DNA of 64,000 nt, from assembly GCF_001487145.1 (NCBI RefSeq), contig NZ_LN913016.1:248001-312000 (forward strand). Reading direction: 5' to 3'. The notes beneath the pieces are model-generated. The model did no database searches. It was not told the origin of the DNA and saw nothing but the letters and a program-made list of their open reading frames with translations. Below are positions 8,915 to 17,656 of this stretch, piece by piece. Position numbers and translations under genes: made by a program. Source of the DNA: Anaerococcus rubeinfantis. GTDB taxonomy: Bacteria > Bacillota > Clostridia > Tissierellales > Peptoniphilaceae. Within the stretch, counting starts at the first letter, position 1. Every line of letters starts with the position of its first letter.

Positions 8915-9738
8915 AGAACTTAAAAGATTTTGTATTAAGAGAAAATGATATTGAAAGAAATGGACATATTTATTGTAAGGTATGTGATAAAAGAGTCGAT
9001 GGAGAATTACTTGACCTTGGCTTTACAAAGTTTATTCCCAGAATTAAATGTGAATGTGAAATAAAAAGAGATAAGGAAAATGAAGAAAGAGAAAGACTAA
9101 TGAAAATATCATCGCTAAAAAGAGATTGTTTCTCATCGCCACTCCAACACCAATATAATTTTGAGAGATTCTTAAATGAAAAAGGTCAAGCTTACAAGGT
9201 TGCTTACAATTATGCTAAAAGTTTTGAACAAATGAAGGAAGACAATGTTGGACTTTTATTTCATGGAGATGTTGGCAGTGGAAAGACTTATCTTGCTTGT
9301 TCTATTGCAAATGAATTAATTGAAAGAGAACAAGTTAAAGTTAAGATTATGAATTTATCTCAGGTTATAAATCAAATACAAAAATCAGCATTTAAGCTAG
9401 ATTCAAATGAAATTATAGATAACCTATCAAACATTCCGTTGTTAATTTTAGATGATCTTGGAATTGAAAGGGATACATCTTATGCAAGAGAACAAGTATA
9501 TAACATTATAAACTCAAGATACTTAAAAGGTAGGCCGACAATTTTTACTACAAACTTATCATTGGAAATTATTCAAAATCCTAATATTGAACTTGAGTAT
9601 CAGAGGATATATTCAAGAATACTTGAAATGACAATACCAGTTAAAGTTACGGGAGAAGATTTTAGAAGAAAAATCCATCAAGAGAAGTTAAGAAAATACA
9701 AAGAGTTACTTTTATATGGAGGTGGAATAGATGATTAA
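8911..9738 (+). CDS. DnaC-like helicase loader / ATP-binding protein
   Basis: This 275-residue AAA+ ATPase has a Walker A motif GDVGSGKT near residue 120 and a Walker B motif LLILDDLG near 178. A Cys-containing N-terminal segment (CKVCD and later CECE) may bind zinc. It resembles DnaC/IstB-type loaders paired with the RepA-like initiator in conjugative elements, where it would deliver the replicative helicase. It starts in an ATGA overlap and overlaps PcfB by 8 bases. Confidence 0.85.
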   Translation: MKNLKDFVLRENDIERNGHIYCKVCDKRVDGELLDLGFTKFIPRIKCECEIKRDKENEERERLMKISSLKRDCFSSPLQHQYNFERFLNEKGQAYKVAYNYAKSFEQMKEDNVGLLFHGDVGSGKTYLACSIANELIEREQVKVKIMNLSQVINQIQKSAFKLDSNEIIDNLSNIPLLILDDLGIERDTSYAREQVYNIINSRYLKGRPTIFTTNLSLEIIQNPNIELEYQRIYSRILEMTIPVKVTGEDFRRKIHQEKLRKYKELLLYGGGIDD

Positions 9739-10216
9739 TGAAGAAGTATCTAGGTCGAGTCTTAACCTTGAAGTAAGGCTTGCAAAAGCAACAAGTAAAG
9801 CAATTCTTGATGCCTTAAAGAAAGTTCACAAGCAAATAGAAGATCAAGGAGGCTTGAAAAATGTAATAAAAAATAATGGAGAAGAAGTAAAACTAAAGGA
9901 TATGGTTAAAAAGGGACAGTTAGAAGAAATTAATCTAAAAGATCCTGAGTTAAAAGAATTAAAGAAAATTTTAAACAAACACGGAGTGAAGTTTTCTGTT
10001 ATGAAAGATAAGGAAACTGGTAACCACTCTGTGTTTTTTCAATCTAAGGATATAAAAGTAATGGAACACGCCTTTAAAAAAGCAGTTAAGGCTTCTGAAA
10101 AAAAGGCCGATAGAAAAGATTCAATAACGAAGACTATAAATAAGTTTAAAGATATGGCTAAGGACACCATTAGTAAAGATAAAGTTAAAAATAAACATAA
10201 GGAGCAAAGCTTATGA
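9731..10216 (+). CDS. PcfB family (DUF3801) conjugation protein
   Basis: The 161-residue charged protein starts with EVSRSSLNLEVRLAKATSKAIL, whose VRLAKATSKA and later F-V-M-K-D-K-ETGNHSVFFQSKD pattern match the PcfB family. PcfB is known as an accessory to the PcfC/VirD4 coupling protein in pCF10-type conjugation, linking the relaxosome to the channel. The C-terminus is very Lys-rich. The next gene begins within its last codons, so it is part of the transfer operon. Confidence 0.75.
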   Translation: MINEEVSRSSLNLEVRLAKATSKAILDALKKVHKQIEDQGGLKNVIKNNGEEVKLKDMVKKGQLEEINLKDPELKELKKILNKHGVKFSVMKDKETGNHSVFFQSKDIKVMEHAFKKAVKASEKKADRKDSITKTINKFKDMAKDTISKDKVKNKHKEQSL

Positions 10217-10947
10217 TAAGTAATCTAAAAACATTTGAAAATAAGAATTTTGGGAAACTCACTGTTATTGAAAAAGATGGTGAGTTTTTCTTTATAGCAA
10301 ATGAAGTAGCAACTATGCTAGGATATGTCAATCCCAGAAAAGCTATTTATGACCATGTAGACGAAGAAGATAAGGGTGTAACGAAATGGAACACCCCTGG
10401 AGGAATACAGAATATTTCAATAATTAACGAATCAGGATTGTATTCACTTATCCTCTCATCAAAACTACCACAAGCAAAAATATTCAAAGCTTGGGTAACT
10501 AGAGAAGTCTTACCAAGTATTAGAAAAAACGGAGGATATATAGTAGGGCAAGAAAAGAAAACTAATGAAGATCTACTTGCAGATGCAATTCTTGTAGCCA
10601 ATAGAATTATTGCTGAAAGAGAAGAAGAAATTGAAGAATTAAGACCAAAGGCAGATTATTATGACAAATTAGTAGATTATAACCTACTTACAAACTTTAG
10701 AAATACTGCCAAAGAGTTAGGAATACCACAAAATCAATTTATAAGTTTTCTAATGGATAAGGGATTAATTTACAGAGATAAGAAAAAGAAACTCTTACCT
10801 TATGCAGATAAGAACAAGGGATATTTTGAAGTAAAAGAATGGATTGATCCACTAGGTACACTTGTAGGAATACAAACATTAATAACACCAAAGGGAAGAC
10901 ACTACCTACTAATTTTATTAGATAGTGAAGGTTTCTACGATGAATAA
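10213..10947 (+). CDS. Phage-type antirepressor (BRO-N plus KilAC)
   Basis: The 244-residue protein has an N-terminal BRO domain (residues 10-110; FIANEVATMLGYVNPRKAIYDHV pattern and INESGLYSLILSS) and a C-terminal KilAC-like DNA-binding domain (TAKELGIPQNQFISFLMDKG and TPKGRHYLL). Such proteins act as antirepressors in phages. Here it is embedded between PcfB and the coupling protein, overlapping both neighbours, so it is co-translated with transfer genes. A regulatory role in element excision or transfer is inference. Confidence 0.82.
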   Translation: MISNLKTFENKNFGKLTVIEKDGEFFFIANEVATMLGYVNPRKAIYDHVDEEDKGVTKWNTPGGIQNISIINESGLYSLILSSKLPQAKIFKAWVTREVLPSIRKNGGYIVGQEKKTNEDLLADAILVANRIIAEREEEIEELRPKADYYDKLVDYNLLTNFRNTAKELGIPQNQFISFLMDKGLIYRDKKKKLLPYADKNKGYFEVKEWIDPLGTLVGIQTLITPKGRHYLLILLDSEGFYDE

Positions 10948-12736
10948 GATATTAGAAGCCATTCTTTCTGATATTAAAAACCTAATTAAAATAGACAACC
11001 CAAAGAAATTTATATTATCAAACATTCCCTATCTATCATTCTTCTACATTGGAAATATCTTTTCTAAGCACATCAATTCTTATGTAGGAGGAGATATTAT
11101 TGATAAAATAATGGTGGGAATTTCTGATATAGGAACTTTATCTTATATACCAAGCCTTAATCCAAGGGACTTGTTAGTAGGTATTTCAGTTGCTGGTCTT
11201 GTTAAGTTAATTGTTTACAGCAAAGGTAAAAACAAAAAGAAATATAGGCAAGGCAAGGAATATGGATCTGCAAGATGGGGAGAAAGTAAGGATATTGCTC
11301 CATATATTGACCCTAAGTTTGAAAACAATGTTCTCATAACTAATACCGAAAGACTAACAATGAACTCAAGACCTAAAAACCCTAAATATGCCAGAAATAA
11401 AAATGTATTAGTAATAGGTGGTTCTGGATCAGGTAAAACGAGATTTTATGTAAAGCCAAATCTAATGCAAATGCATTCTTCCTATGTAGTAACAGACCCT
11501 AAAGGCACACTTGTGTTAGAATGTGGAAAAATGCTTTATGAAAATGGTTACGACATAAAGATATTAAACACAATAAACTTTAAAAAATCTATGAAATACA
11601 ATCCCTTTGCATACTTGAGAAGTGAAAAAGATATTTTAAAGCTTGTCCAAACCATAATTGCTAACACCAAGGGAGATGGAGAAAAGGCAGGAGAAGATTT
11701 TTGGGTAAAGGCTGAAAAGTTATATTACACTGCTCTTATTGGGTATATTTATTATGAAACACCTGAAGAAGAAAAGAATTTTAAAACACTCTTAGATATG
11801 ATTGACGCAAGTGAGGTTAGAGAAGATGACGAAACCTATATGAACCCAATTGATAGGCTTTTTGAAGCTCTTGAAAAGAAAGATCCAAGTCATTTTGCAG
11901 TTAAGCAATACAAGAAATATAAGCTTGCAGCAGGAAAAACTGCAAAGTCGATTCTAATATCTTGTGGAGCAAGACTTGCACCTTTCGATATAAGAGAGCT
12001 TAGAGAGCTAATGAGTGAAGATGAATTAGAACTCGATAAAATTGGAGATAGGAAAACAGCTTTGTTCGTAATAATATCAGATACAGATGATACATTTAAT
12101 TTTGTAGTTTCAATAATGTATTCTCAACTATTTAATCTACTATGTGATAAGGCAGATGATGTGTATGGTGGTAGACTTCCAGTTCATGTTAGGTGTCTAC
12201 TTGATGAGTTTGCAAATATAGGCTTAATTCCAAAATTTGAGAAACTAATAGCAACAATTCGTTCAAGAGAAATATCTGCAAGCATAATATTACAAGCACA
12301 ATCTCAATTAAAAGCAATTTACAAAGACCATGCAGATACGATAGTTGGTAACTGTGATTCAACGCTTTTTCTAGGAGGAAAAGAAAAAACAACAGTAAAA
12401 GAATTATCAGAAACCTTAGGAAAAGAAACCATAGACTTATATAACACGTCAGAAACAAGATCTAACCAAAAATCTTTTGGACTAAATTATCAAAAGACTG
12501 GGAAGGAACTTATGAGCCAAGATGAAATAACTGTAATGGATGGTGGTAAGTGTATATACCAACTAAGAGGAGTAAGACCTTTCTTGTCTGATAAATTCGA
12601 TATTACAAAGCATAAGAATTATAAGTTATTGGAAGACTATGATAAGAAAAACTTGTTTGATGTGGAAGAGTATTTAACAAATAGAGATAAGGTAAAGTTA
12701 AAATCAAGTTATAAGATAAATAGGTTAAATATTTGA
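10940..12736 (+). CDS. virD4: VirD4-like type IV coupling protein
   Basis: The 598-residue protein starts at the ATG at 10940, with GAAGG upstream; a GTG at 10925 in the same frame is less likely. Two N-terminal membrane segments precede a TraG/VirD4 ATPase domain with Walker A GGSGSGKT near residue 160 and Walker B LLDEFANIG near 420. Coupling proteins carry the relaxase-DNA complex to the secretion channel at the inner membrane. The start overlaps the antirepressor stop. Confidence 0.92.
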   Translation: MNKILEAILSDIKNLIKIDNPKKFILSNIPYLSFFYIGNIFSKHINSYVGGDIIDKIMVGISDIGTLSYIPSLNPRDLLVGISVAGLVKLIVYSKGKNKKKYRQGKEYGSARWGESKDIAPYIDPKFENNVLITNTERLTMNSRPKNPKYARNKNVLVIGGSGSGKTRFYVKPNLMQMHSSYVVTDPKGTLVLECGKMLYENGYDIKILNTINFKKSMKYNPFAYLRSEKDILKLVQTIIANTKGDGEKAGEDFWVKAEKLYYTALIGYIYYETPEEEKNFKTLLDMIDASEVREDDETYMNPIDRLFEALEKKDPSHFAVKQYKKYKLAAGKTAKSILISCGARLAPFDIRELRELMSEDELELDKIGDRKTALFVIISDTDDTFNFVVSIMYSQLFNLLCDKADDVYGGRLPVHVRCLLDEFANIGLIPKFEKLIATIRSREISASIILQAQSQLKAIYKDHADTIVGNCDSTLFLGGKEKTTVKELSETLGKETIDLYNTSETRSNQKSFGLNYQKTGKELMSQDEITVMDGGKCIYQLRGVRPFLSDKFDITKHKNYKLLEDYDKKNLFDVEEYLTNRDKVKLKSSYKINRLNI

Positions 12737-12754
12737 GTTTATGGAGAAAGTAAA

Positions 12755-13030
12755 ATGTGTGAAAATAGAAAATCATCTTTAATTATATTAAACATAAATG
12801 GTGAGCAGTTTATTTTAGAAAGTGATACAGAACTCACTATGGATAAGAAAAATTATATTGAAGCAATATGTGAGACAATGTACGATGAAAGTAATGAATG
12901 GTATGAAGATATATATGATATGTCCCCATATGATATAGCTGAGCTATTTGAAAAAACAGTAAAAGAAGAAGTAGGAATAACTGTTACATTTAAAGCGATA
13001 GACCTTGAAGTATCAATTTTAGAAGACTAG
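12755..13030 (+). CDS. Small acidic hypothetical protein
   Basis: This 91-residue acidic protein follows the coupling protein with a GGAGA site 8 bases before ATG. I recognise no domain. It contains YDESNEWYEDIYDMSPYDIAELFE, notable for repeated Tyr-Asp pairs. Its position at the end of the first transfer transcription unit, just before a terminator, suggests an ICE accessory protein. Confidence 0.6.
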   Translation: MCENRKSSLIILNINGEQFILESDTELTMDKKNYIEAICETMYDESNEWYEDIYDMSPYDIAELFEKTVKEEVGITVTFKAIDLEVSILED

Positions 13031-13046
13031 AAATAAGGTATTAACA

Positions 13047-13081
13047 GGCGATAGAAATTAAAAACTCTATCGTCTTTTTTT
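13047..13081 (+). terminator. Intrinsic terminator after the coupling protein unit
   Basis: Arms at 13047-13055 and 13066-13074 (core CGATAGA with TCTATCG) are followed by seven T residues. It resembles the 8084 hairpin in sequence. Confidence 0.75.
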
Positions 13082-13104
13082 ATATTCAAAATTAGGAGGC
13101 TAAA

Positions 13105-13131
13105 ATGGTAAGGATAAGAAGCCCCACTTAA
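13105..13131 (+). CDS. Candidate 8-residue leader peptide
   Basis: An ATG with a strong TAGGAGG site 5-6 bases upstream opens a frame of eight codons (MVRIRSPT) ending in TAA. It sits between two intrinsic terminators, 24 bases before the second. The arrangement resembles a translated leader that could modulate read-through into the ssb-Maff2-VirB operon, but it could also be the remnant of a deleted gene. Expression is not shown. Confidence 0.35.
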   Translation: MVRIRSPT

Positions 13132-13155
13132 AACAATTTAATATATAAGACATTT

Positions 13156-13187
13156 AGCGATTGAAATATAGGTTCAGTCGCTTTTTT
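13156..13187 (+). terminator. Leader terminator upstream of ssb and channel genes
   Basis: Arms AGCGATTGAA and TTCAGTCGCT pair over 10 bp with one G-T pair and run into six T residues. The ribosome binding site of the next gene lies about 20 bases downstream. Confidence 0.75.
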
Positions 13188-13220
13188 AATTGAAATTTAT
13201 AGATTAAGGAGAAGAAATTA

Positions 13221-13532
13221 ATGGATAGAGAAATGATAAATATTAATGCAAATTTAGTTAAGGAAGCTGAATTTTCAGAATTTGAAAAAGATGGAGAAAG
13301 TGTTCAAGTAGCAAATTTTGCTCTTGTTAAAAATTATGGAAAGGGCAAAGAATATACAAATTGCTCAGTATATGGAGAAAAGGTAGAAATTGTAGAAGAA
13401 TTTGAAAAAGGAGATCTGATCCATGTCTTTGGATATTTCAAAGAAAACAAAAAAGGAGATAAGGTCTATAAGAATTTTATAGTTAAATCACTAAATAAAA
13501 TAGAAAATAAGAAAGAAAACGAGGAGGAATAA
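13221..13532 (+). CDS. ssb: Single-stranded DNA-binding protein, short
   Basis: This 103-residue OB-fold protein shows SSB patterns: VQVANFALVKNYGKGKEYTNCSVYG (key VANF, YTNCSVYG) and GDLIHVFGYFKE. It lacks the long acidic C-terminal tail of housekeeping SSB, as is common in element-encoded versions, and ends in KENEEE. It likely protects transferred or replicating single strands. It opens the channel operon after a leader terminator. Confidence 0.85.
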   Translation: MDREMININANLVKEAEFSEFEKDGESVQVANFALVKNYGKGKEYTNCSVYGEKVEIVEEFEKGDLIHVFGYFKENKKGDKVYKNFIVKSLNKIENKKENEEE

Positions 13533-13533
13533 T

Positions 13534-13749
13534 ATGGAATTTTTTACAGCTGGAGTTGGAGTTTTAAAGACACTTGTAACTGCAATTGGTGCAGGTTTAG
13601 GAGCATGGGGAGTTATTAACTTAATGGAAGGTTATGGTAATGATAACCCTGGTGCTAAATCTCAAGGTATTAAGCAGCTTATGGCTGGTGGAGGAATTGT
13701 GCTAATCGGTATCAAATTAATTCCACTACTTGCAAATGCTTTAAAATAG
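13534..13749 (+). CDS. Maff2 family small membrane protein
   Basis: The 71-residue protein has two Gly/Ala-rich hydrophobic segments around a short loop (NLMEGYGNDNPGAKSQGIKQL). This is the Maff2 family pattern found in Tn1549-like elements, and by size and topology it resembles VirB2-like pilin subunits; that comparison is inference. GAGGAGG lies just upstream of ATG. Confidence 0.85.
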   Translation: MEFFTAGVGVLKTLVTAIGAGLGAWGVINLMEGYGNDNPGAKSQGIKQLMAGGGIVLIGIKLIPLLANALK

Positions 13750-13759
13750 GAGAAAGTCT

Positions 13760-14623
13760 ATGTTTGGTATCTTTGACAAGCTAACTGAATTTTTTAAGGA
13801 TATGCTACTCGGAGGTATCAAAGCAAATCTTGAGTCCATGTTCTTAGATATAAATGACAAGGTAGGAGTTATTGCAACTGATGTTGGGAAGACACCAATG
13901 GGTTGGAATGGAGAAGTATATAACTTCATAAAAAACATTAATGATAATGTGATCGTTCCAATAGCAGGTCTTATCATAACAGCAGTTTTATGTATCGAAC
14001 TCATAAATATGGTTATGCAGAAGAATAATATGCATGATACAGATACTTTTGAGTTTTTCAAATACATTATAAAGATGTTTATAGCAGTCTACCTTGCAAG
14101 CCATGCCTTTGAATTTTCAATGGCAGTCTTTGATGTGGCACAAAATCTTGTAAACAAAGCGGCAGGGGTAATCACTACTTCTGCCACTGTTTCAGGAGAT
14201 CAGATAGTTGCAATGGTTGATACATTAAAAGAAAAAGATGTTGGTGCATTAATAATGATATTAGTTGAAACAAGCCTTGTTAGGATTGCAATTCAATGTA
14301 TATCTTTAACTATTACCTTAATAGTATATGGGCGTATGTTTGAAATATATGTCTACTCATCAGTATCATCCATACCATTTGCGACTATGGGAAATAAAGA
14401 ATGGGGTCAGATTGGAACAAATTATATCAAGGGACTTTTTGCCTTGGGACTACAAGGTTTGTTTTTGATGATATGTTTGGGTATCTACACCGTTTTAATT
14501 AGAACGGTACAGGTTACAGATATTCACGCAAGCTTGTTTAGTATATTAGGATATGCTCTACTACTTGGACTTATGATGTTTAAGAGTGGAACAGTTGCAA
14601 AAAGTATTATGAATACGCACTAG
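13760..14623 (+). CDS. VirB6/TrbL-like conjugal transfer membrane protein
   Basis: This 287-residue polytopic protein has about six hydrophobic segments, including VIVPIAGLIITAVLCIELI and a C-terminal helix pair. It begins with an amphipathic stretch (FDKLTEFFKDMLLGGIKANLE). Location after Maff2 and before the VirB3- and VirB4-like genes fits a VirB6/TrbL-like channel component of the inner membrane. A GGAG site precedes ATG. Confidence 0.8.
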   Translation: MFGIFDKLTEFFKDMLLGGIKANLESMFLDINDKVGVIATDVGKTPMGWNGEVYNFIKNINDNVIVPIAGLIITAVLCIELINMVMQKNNMHDTDTFEFFKYIIKMFIAVYLASHAFEFSMAVFDVAQNLVNKAAGVITTSATVSGDQIVAMVDTLKEKDVGALIMILVETSLVRIAIQCISLTITLIVYGRMFEIYVYSSVSSIPFATMGNKEWGQIGTNYIKGLFALGLQGLFLMICLGIYTVLIRTVQVTDIHASLFSILGYALLLGLMMFKSGTVAKSIMNTH

Positions 14624-14632
14624 GAGGAATAA

Positions 14633-14923
14633 ATGTTAAAAAAGAAAAATTGTGTTTTATTGGGACTTGGAATTTTATTGGGAGGAACTTATGAATTCTT
14701 AAAAGAGAAGAAAAGAAATGAAGAGATTAGAAACTTAAAGAGGAGAATAAATAGACTCGGAAGATGTCACAATGAATTTGTTATTTATCAAGGAGAATAC
14801 AATGACAGAAATGAAGAAAAACAAGAAGAATTAGAAGAAAGAATTAGCTACCTAGAAGAGGAAACAACATCTAATTATGACCATATACTTGAACTTTCCA
14901 AAGAAGAAGTAGAGGGAGATTAA
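14633..14923 (+). CDS. Small membrane-anchored coiled-coil protein
   Basis: The 96-residue protein has a short N-terminal hydrophobic helix (CVLLGLGILLGG) followed by a strongly charged coiled coil to the end. I recognise no named family. It sits between VirB6- and VirB3-like genes with a GGAGG site and is probably an ICE transfer accessory protein. Confidence 0.65.
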   Translation: MLKKKNCVLLGLGILLGGTYEFLKEKKRNEEIRNLKRRINRLGRCHNEFVIYQGEYNDRNEEKQEELEERISYLEEETTSNYDHILELSKEEVEGD

Positions 14924-14924
14924 A

Positions 14925-15335
14925 ATGGCATATGTACCAATACCAAAAGATTTAGACAAGATTAAAACAAAGGTTGCCTTTAACTTAACTAAAAGACAAC
15001 TTATAGGTTTTTCTGTGGCAGGACTAATTGGCATACCAACCTATTTATTTATGAAGAAATATCTGCCTAATGATGTTTCTATTATTGTAATGCTAATAGT
15101 AACCCTGCCAATCTTTTTTATAACCTTATATGAAAAAGATACCTTAACCTTTGAAAAATATTTTAGATTTTTCTATCTTCATAAGTTTTATCAACCAACT
15201 AAGAGAATAAGAAAGGAGGCATACCTTGAAGCAAAGAAAAAAGCAAATCAGCGACTTAAATCTAAGGGAAAAACAATTAAAAAAAGACCGAAAGGAAGTA
15301 AGAAGGCTAAAAACAAAGAAAGATCCAACAAATAG
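14925..15335 (+). CDS. PrgI family (VirB3-like) protein
   Basis: The 136-residue protein starts with YVPIPKDLDKIKTKVAFNLTKRQL, the PrgI signature being VPKDL..K..FNLTKRQL, then two membrane segments (residues 30-75) and a basic tail. PrgI-like proteins correspond to VirB3 and act next to the VirB4 ATPase. Its 3' part overlaps the VirB4 start by 110 bases, an unusually long overlap that encodes the Lys-rich tail. Confidence 0.85.
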   Translation: MAYVPIPKDLDKIKTKVAFNLTKRQLIGFSVAGLIGIPTYLFMKKYLPNDVSIIVMLIVTLPIFFITLYEKDTLTFEKYFRFFYLHKFYQPTKRIRKEAYLEAKKKANQRLKSKGKTIKKRPKGSKKAKNKERSNK

Positions 15336-17649
15336 TCTTCTAAATGTAATTTTAAAGAAAGAGAAAAAGAGATTTACTGTTGAGGATACAATTCCATATA
15401 TAAGAATGTTACCAGAGGGCATTTGCCAGTTAGATGAAAAAAATTATTCGAAGACAATTTCATTTCAAGATATAAATTACCAGTTGGCATTGGAAGAAGA
15501 TAGAGATTTAATCTTTAACCAATTTGCCAACTTTTTAAATTCTTTTGATCCAAGTGTCCACATTGAACTTTCGTATGTAAATCAATTAGGAAGAAATAAA
15601 GACCTACAAGATGCAATTAAAATTGCTGATAAGGGAGACTTCTATGACGATGTAAGAAAAGAGTTCAGGGAGATGTTAAAGCTTCAACTTGCAAAGGGCA
15701 ATAACGGACTTAAAAAGATGAAGTATATAACATTTACAACAGAAGCCGATAACCTAGAGCAAGCAAGAGCAAAGTTAAATAGACTTGAAGTGGATATTTT
15801 ATCTAACTTTAAATCTATGGGAGTAAGAGCAGAAAGCCTTGATGGCGAAGAAAGACTAAGACTTGTTCACGATATGTTAAATCCAGACAAAAACTTTGAT
15901 TTTTCATATAAAGATTTGAAGAAAAAAGAGTCTACAAAATCACATATAACTCCTAATATATTTAATTTTGCACCAGCAAATAATTTTAAATTTGGGAAAT
16001 TCATTGGAGCAGTAAGCCATTTTCAAATACTTGCAAGTGAGTTATCAGACAGAATGTTATCCGAGTTTTTAGATATTGATGACAATATTTATGTAGCTTT
16101 TCATATAGATGTAGTTGAACAAGCAGAAGCCATTAAACTCATTAAGAGAAAAAATACAGACCTGGATAGAATGAAAATTGAAGAACAAAAGAAAGCAGTT
16201 CGAGCAGGATATGATATGGATATTATTCCTTCAGATATAAACACTTTTGGGGCTGATGTTAAGTCCATGTTATCTGACTTACAAAATAGAGATGAAAGGC
16301 TCTTTGTAGTTACCATAGTAATGATGAATTTTGCTAGGACTAATCAAAAATTAGAAAACACTATTGCTCAAATTTCATCAATTGCTAACAGACATAATTG
16401 TCAGGTAAAAAGATTGTCTCATCAACAAGAACAAGGACTTGTTTCTGCCTTACCTCTAGGAGTTAACCAAGTCGAAATAAAAAGATTTTTAACTTCATCA
16501 TCAACGGCAGTATTTATGCCTTTTACAACAGAAGAGCTATTTATTGATTCGGCAAATTCCTTGTATTATGGCTTAAATGCCCTTAGCCAAAACTTGATTA
16601 TGGCAGATAGGAAGAAACTAAAGAACCCTAATGGATTAATATTAGGAACACCAGGTTCTGGTAAATCTTTCTCAGCAAAGAGAGAGATGGCAAATGCAAT
16701 TCTTGTCACAGATGATGATGTAATTATTTGTGATCCTGAAGGAGAGTATTCAAACCTTGTAAAACAATTTAATGGAGAAGTTATTAAAGTTTCAGCAAAG
16801 TCAAAGGACTACCTTAATCCATTAGATATTAATATGAACTATGGAGATGGGGACGCACCTTTAAAAGATAAGGCAAACTTCATAATGTCTATGCTTGAAC
16901 TTGTAGTTGGAGGATCTGGTCTTACTGCTGCAGAAAAATCTGTTATAGATAGGTGTTTACCAAAGATATACCAAAAATATTTTGAAGACCCTAAACCAGA
17001 AAATATGCCAATATTAGGAGATTTATACGATATGCTCCTATCTCAAGAAGAGGGAGTTGGTAGAAAACTAGCAACAGAAATGGAAATTTATGTTAAGGGA
17101 AGTCTTAATGTATTTAATAATAGGTCAAATGTTGATCTAAATAGACAACTGCTGTGTTTTGATATAAAAGAGCTAGGAACACAACTTAAAAAAATAGGGA
17201 TGCTTGTAATTCAAGACCAGGTTTGGAACAAGGTTTCCTTAAATAGAGGAAACAAGTCTACAAGATACTATATAGATGAGTTCCACCTTTTATTAAAAGA
17301 CCCACAAACTGCTTCATATTCAGTAGAAATCTGGAAAAGATTTAGAAAATGGGGAGGTATTCCAACAGGTATAACTCAAAACGTAAAAGACCTTTTAACA
17401 AGTCAGGAAATTGAAAATATCTTTGACAATACAGACTTTGTTCTAATGTTAAATCAAGCATCTGGAGATAGAGATATTCTTGCTAAGAAATTAAAAATAT
17501 CGCCTTATCAGCTAAACTATATTACTAATTCAAACGCAGGTGAGGGACTATTATTCTTCGGAAATACTATTGTTCCATTTATAGATAAATTCCCTAAAGA
17601 CACCATGCTATATAAGCTAATGACAACAAAACCAGAAGAAGCTAAGTAG
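15226..17649 (+). CDS. virB4: VirB4-like conjugation ATPase
   Basis: The 807-residue protein starts with TTG at 15226, supported by AAAGGAGG six bases upstream. It has an N-terminal VirB4 domain and a C-terminal ATPase with Walker A GTPGSGKS near residue 475 and Walker B YIDEFHLLL near 681, followed by a RFRKWGG and GITQNV motif region. It powers assembly and substrate transfer in the type IV secretion channel. The long overlap with the PrgI gene implies coupled synthesis of the two interacting proteins. Confidence 0.93.
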   Translation: MKQRKKQISDLNLREKQLKKDRKEVRRLKTKKDPTNSLLNVILKKEKKRFTVEDTIPYIRMLPEGICQLDEKNYSKTISFQDINYQLALEEDRDLIFNQFANFLNSFDPSVHIELSYVNQLGRNKDLQDAIKIADKGDFYDDVRKEFREMLKLQLAKGNNGLKKMKYITFTTEADNLEQARAKLNRLEVDILSNFKSMGVRAESLDGEERLRLVHDMLNPDKNFDFSYKDLKKKESTKSHITPNIFNFAPANNFKFGKFIGAVSHFQILASELSDRMLSEFLDIDDNIYVAFHIDVVEQAEAIKLIKRKNTDLDRMKIEEQKKAVRAGYDMDIIPSDINTFGADVKSMLSDLQNRDERLFVVTIVMMNFARTNQKLENTIAQISSIANRHNCQVKRLSHQQEQGLVSALPLGVNQVEIKRFLTSSSTAVFMPFTTEELFIDSANSLYYGLNALSQNLIMADRKKLKNPNGLILGTPGSGKSFSAKREMANAILVTDDDVIICDPEGEYSNLVKQFNGEVIKVSAKSKDYLNPLDINMNYGDGDAPLKDKANFIMSMLELVVGGSGLTAAEKSVIDRCLPKIYQKYFEDPKPENMPILGDLYDMLLSQEEGVGRKLATEMEIYVKGSLNVFNNRSNVDLNRQLLCFDIKELGTQLKKIGMLVIQDQVWNKVSLNRGNKSTRYYIDEFHLLLKDPQTASYSVEIWKRFRKWGGIPTGITQNVKDLLTSQEIENIFDNTDFVLMLNQASGDRDILAKKLKISPYQLNYITNSNAGEGLLFFGNTIVPFIDKFPKDTMLYKLMTTKPEEAK

Positions 17650-17656
17650 GTGTGAT

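Noticed and set aside
12189-12458. An 89-codon minus-strand Leu-rich frame inside the coupling protein gene.
   Set aside because: Antisense to the conserved ATPase motifs, without a ribosome binding site; a mirror of the coding frame.
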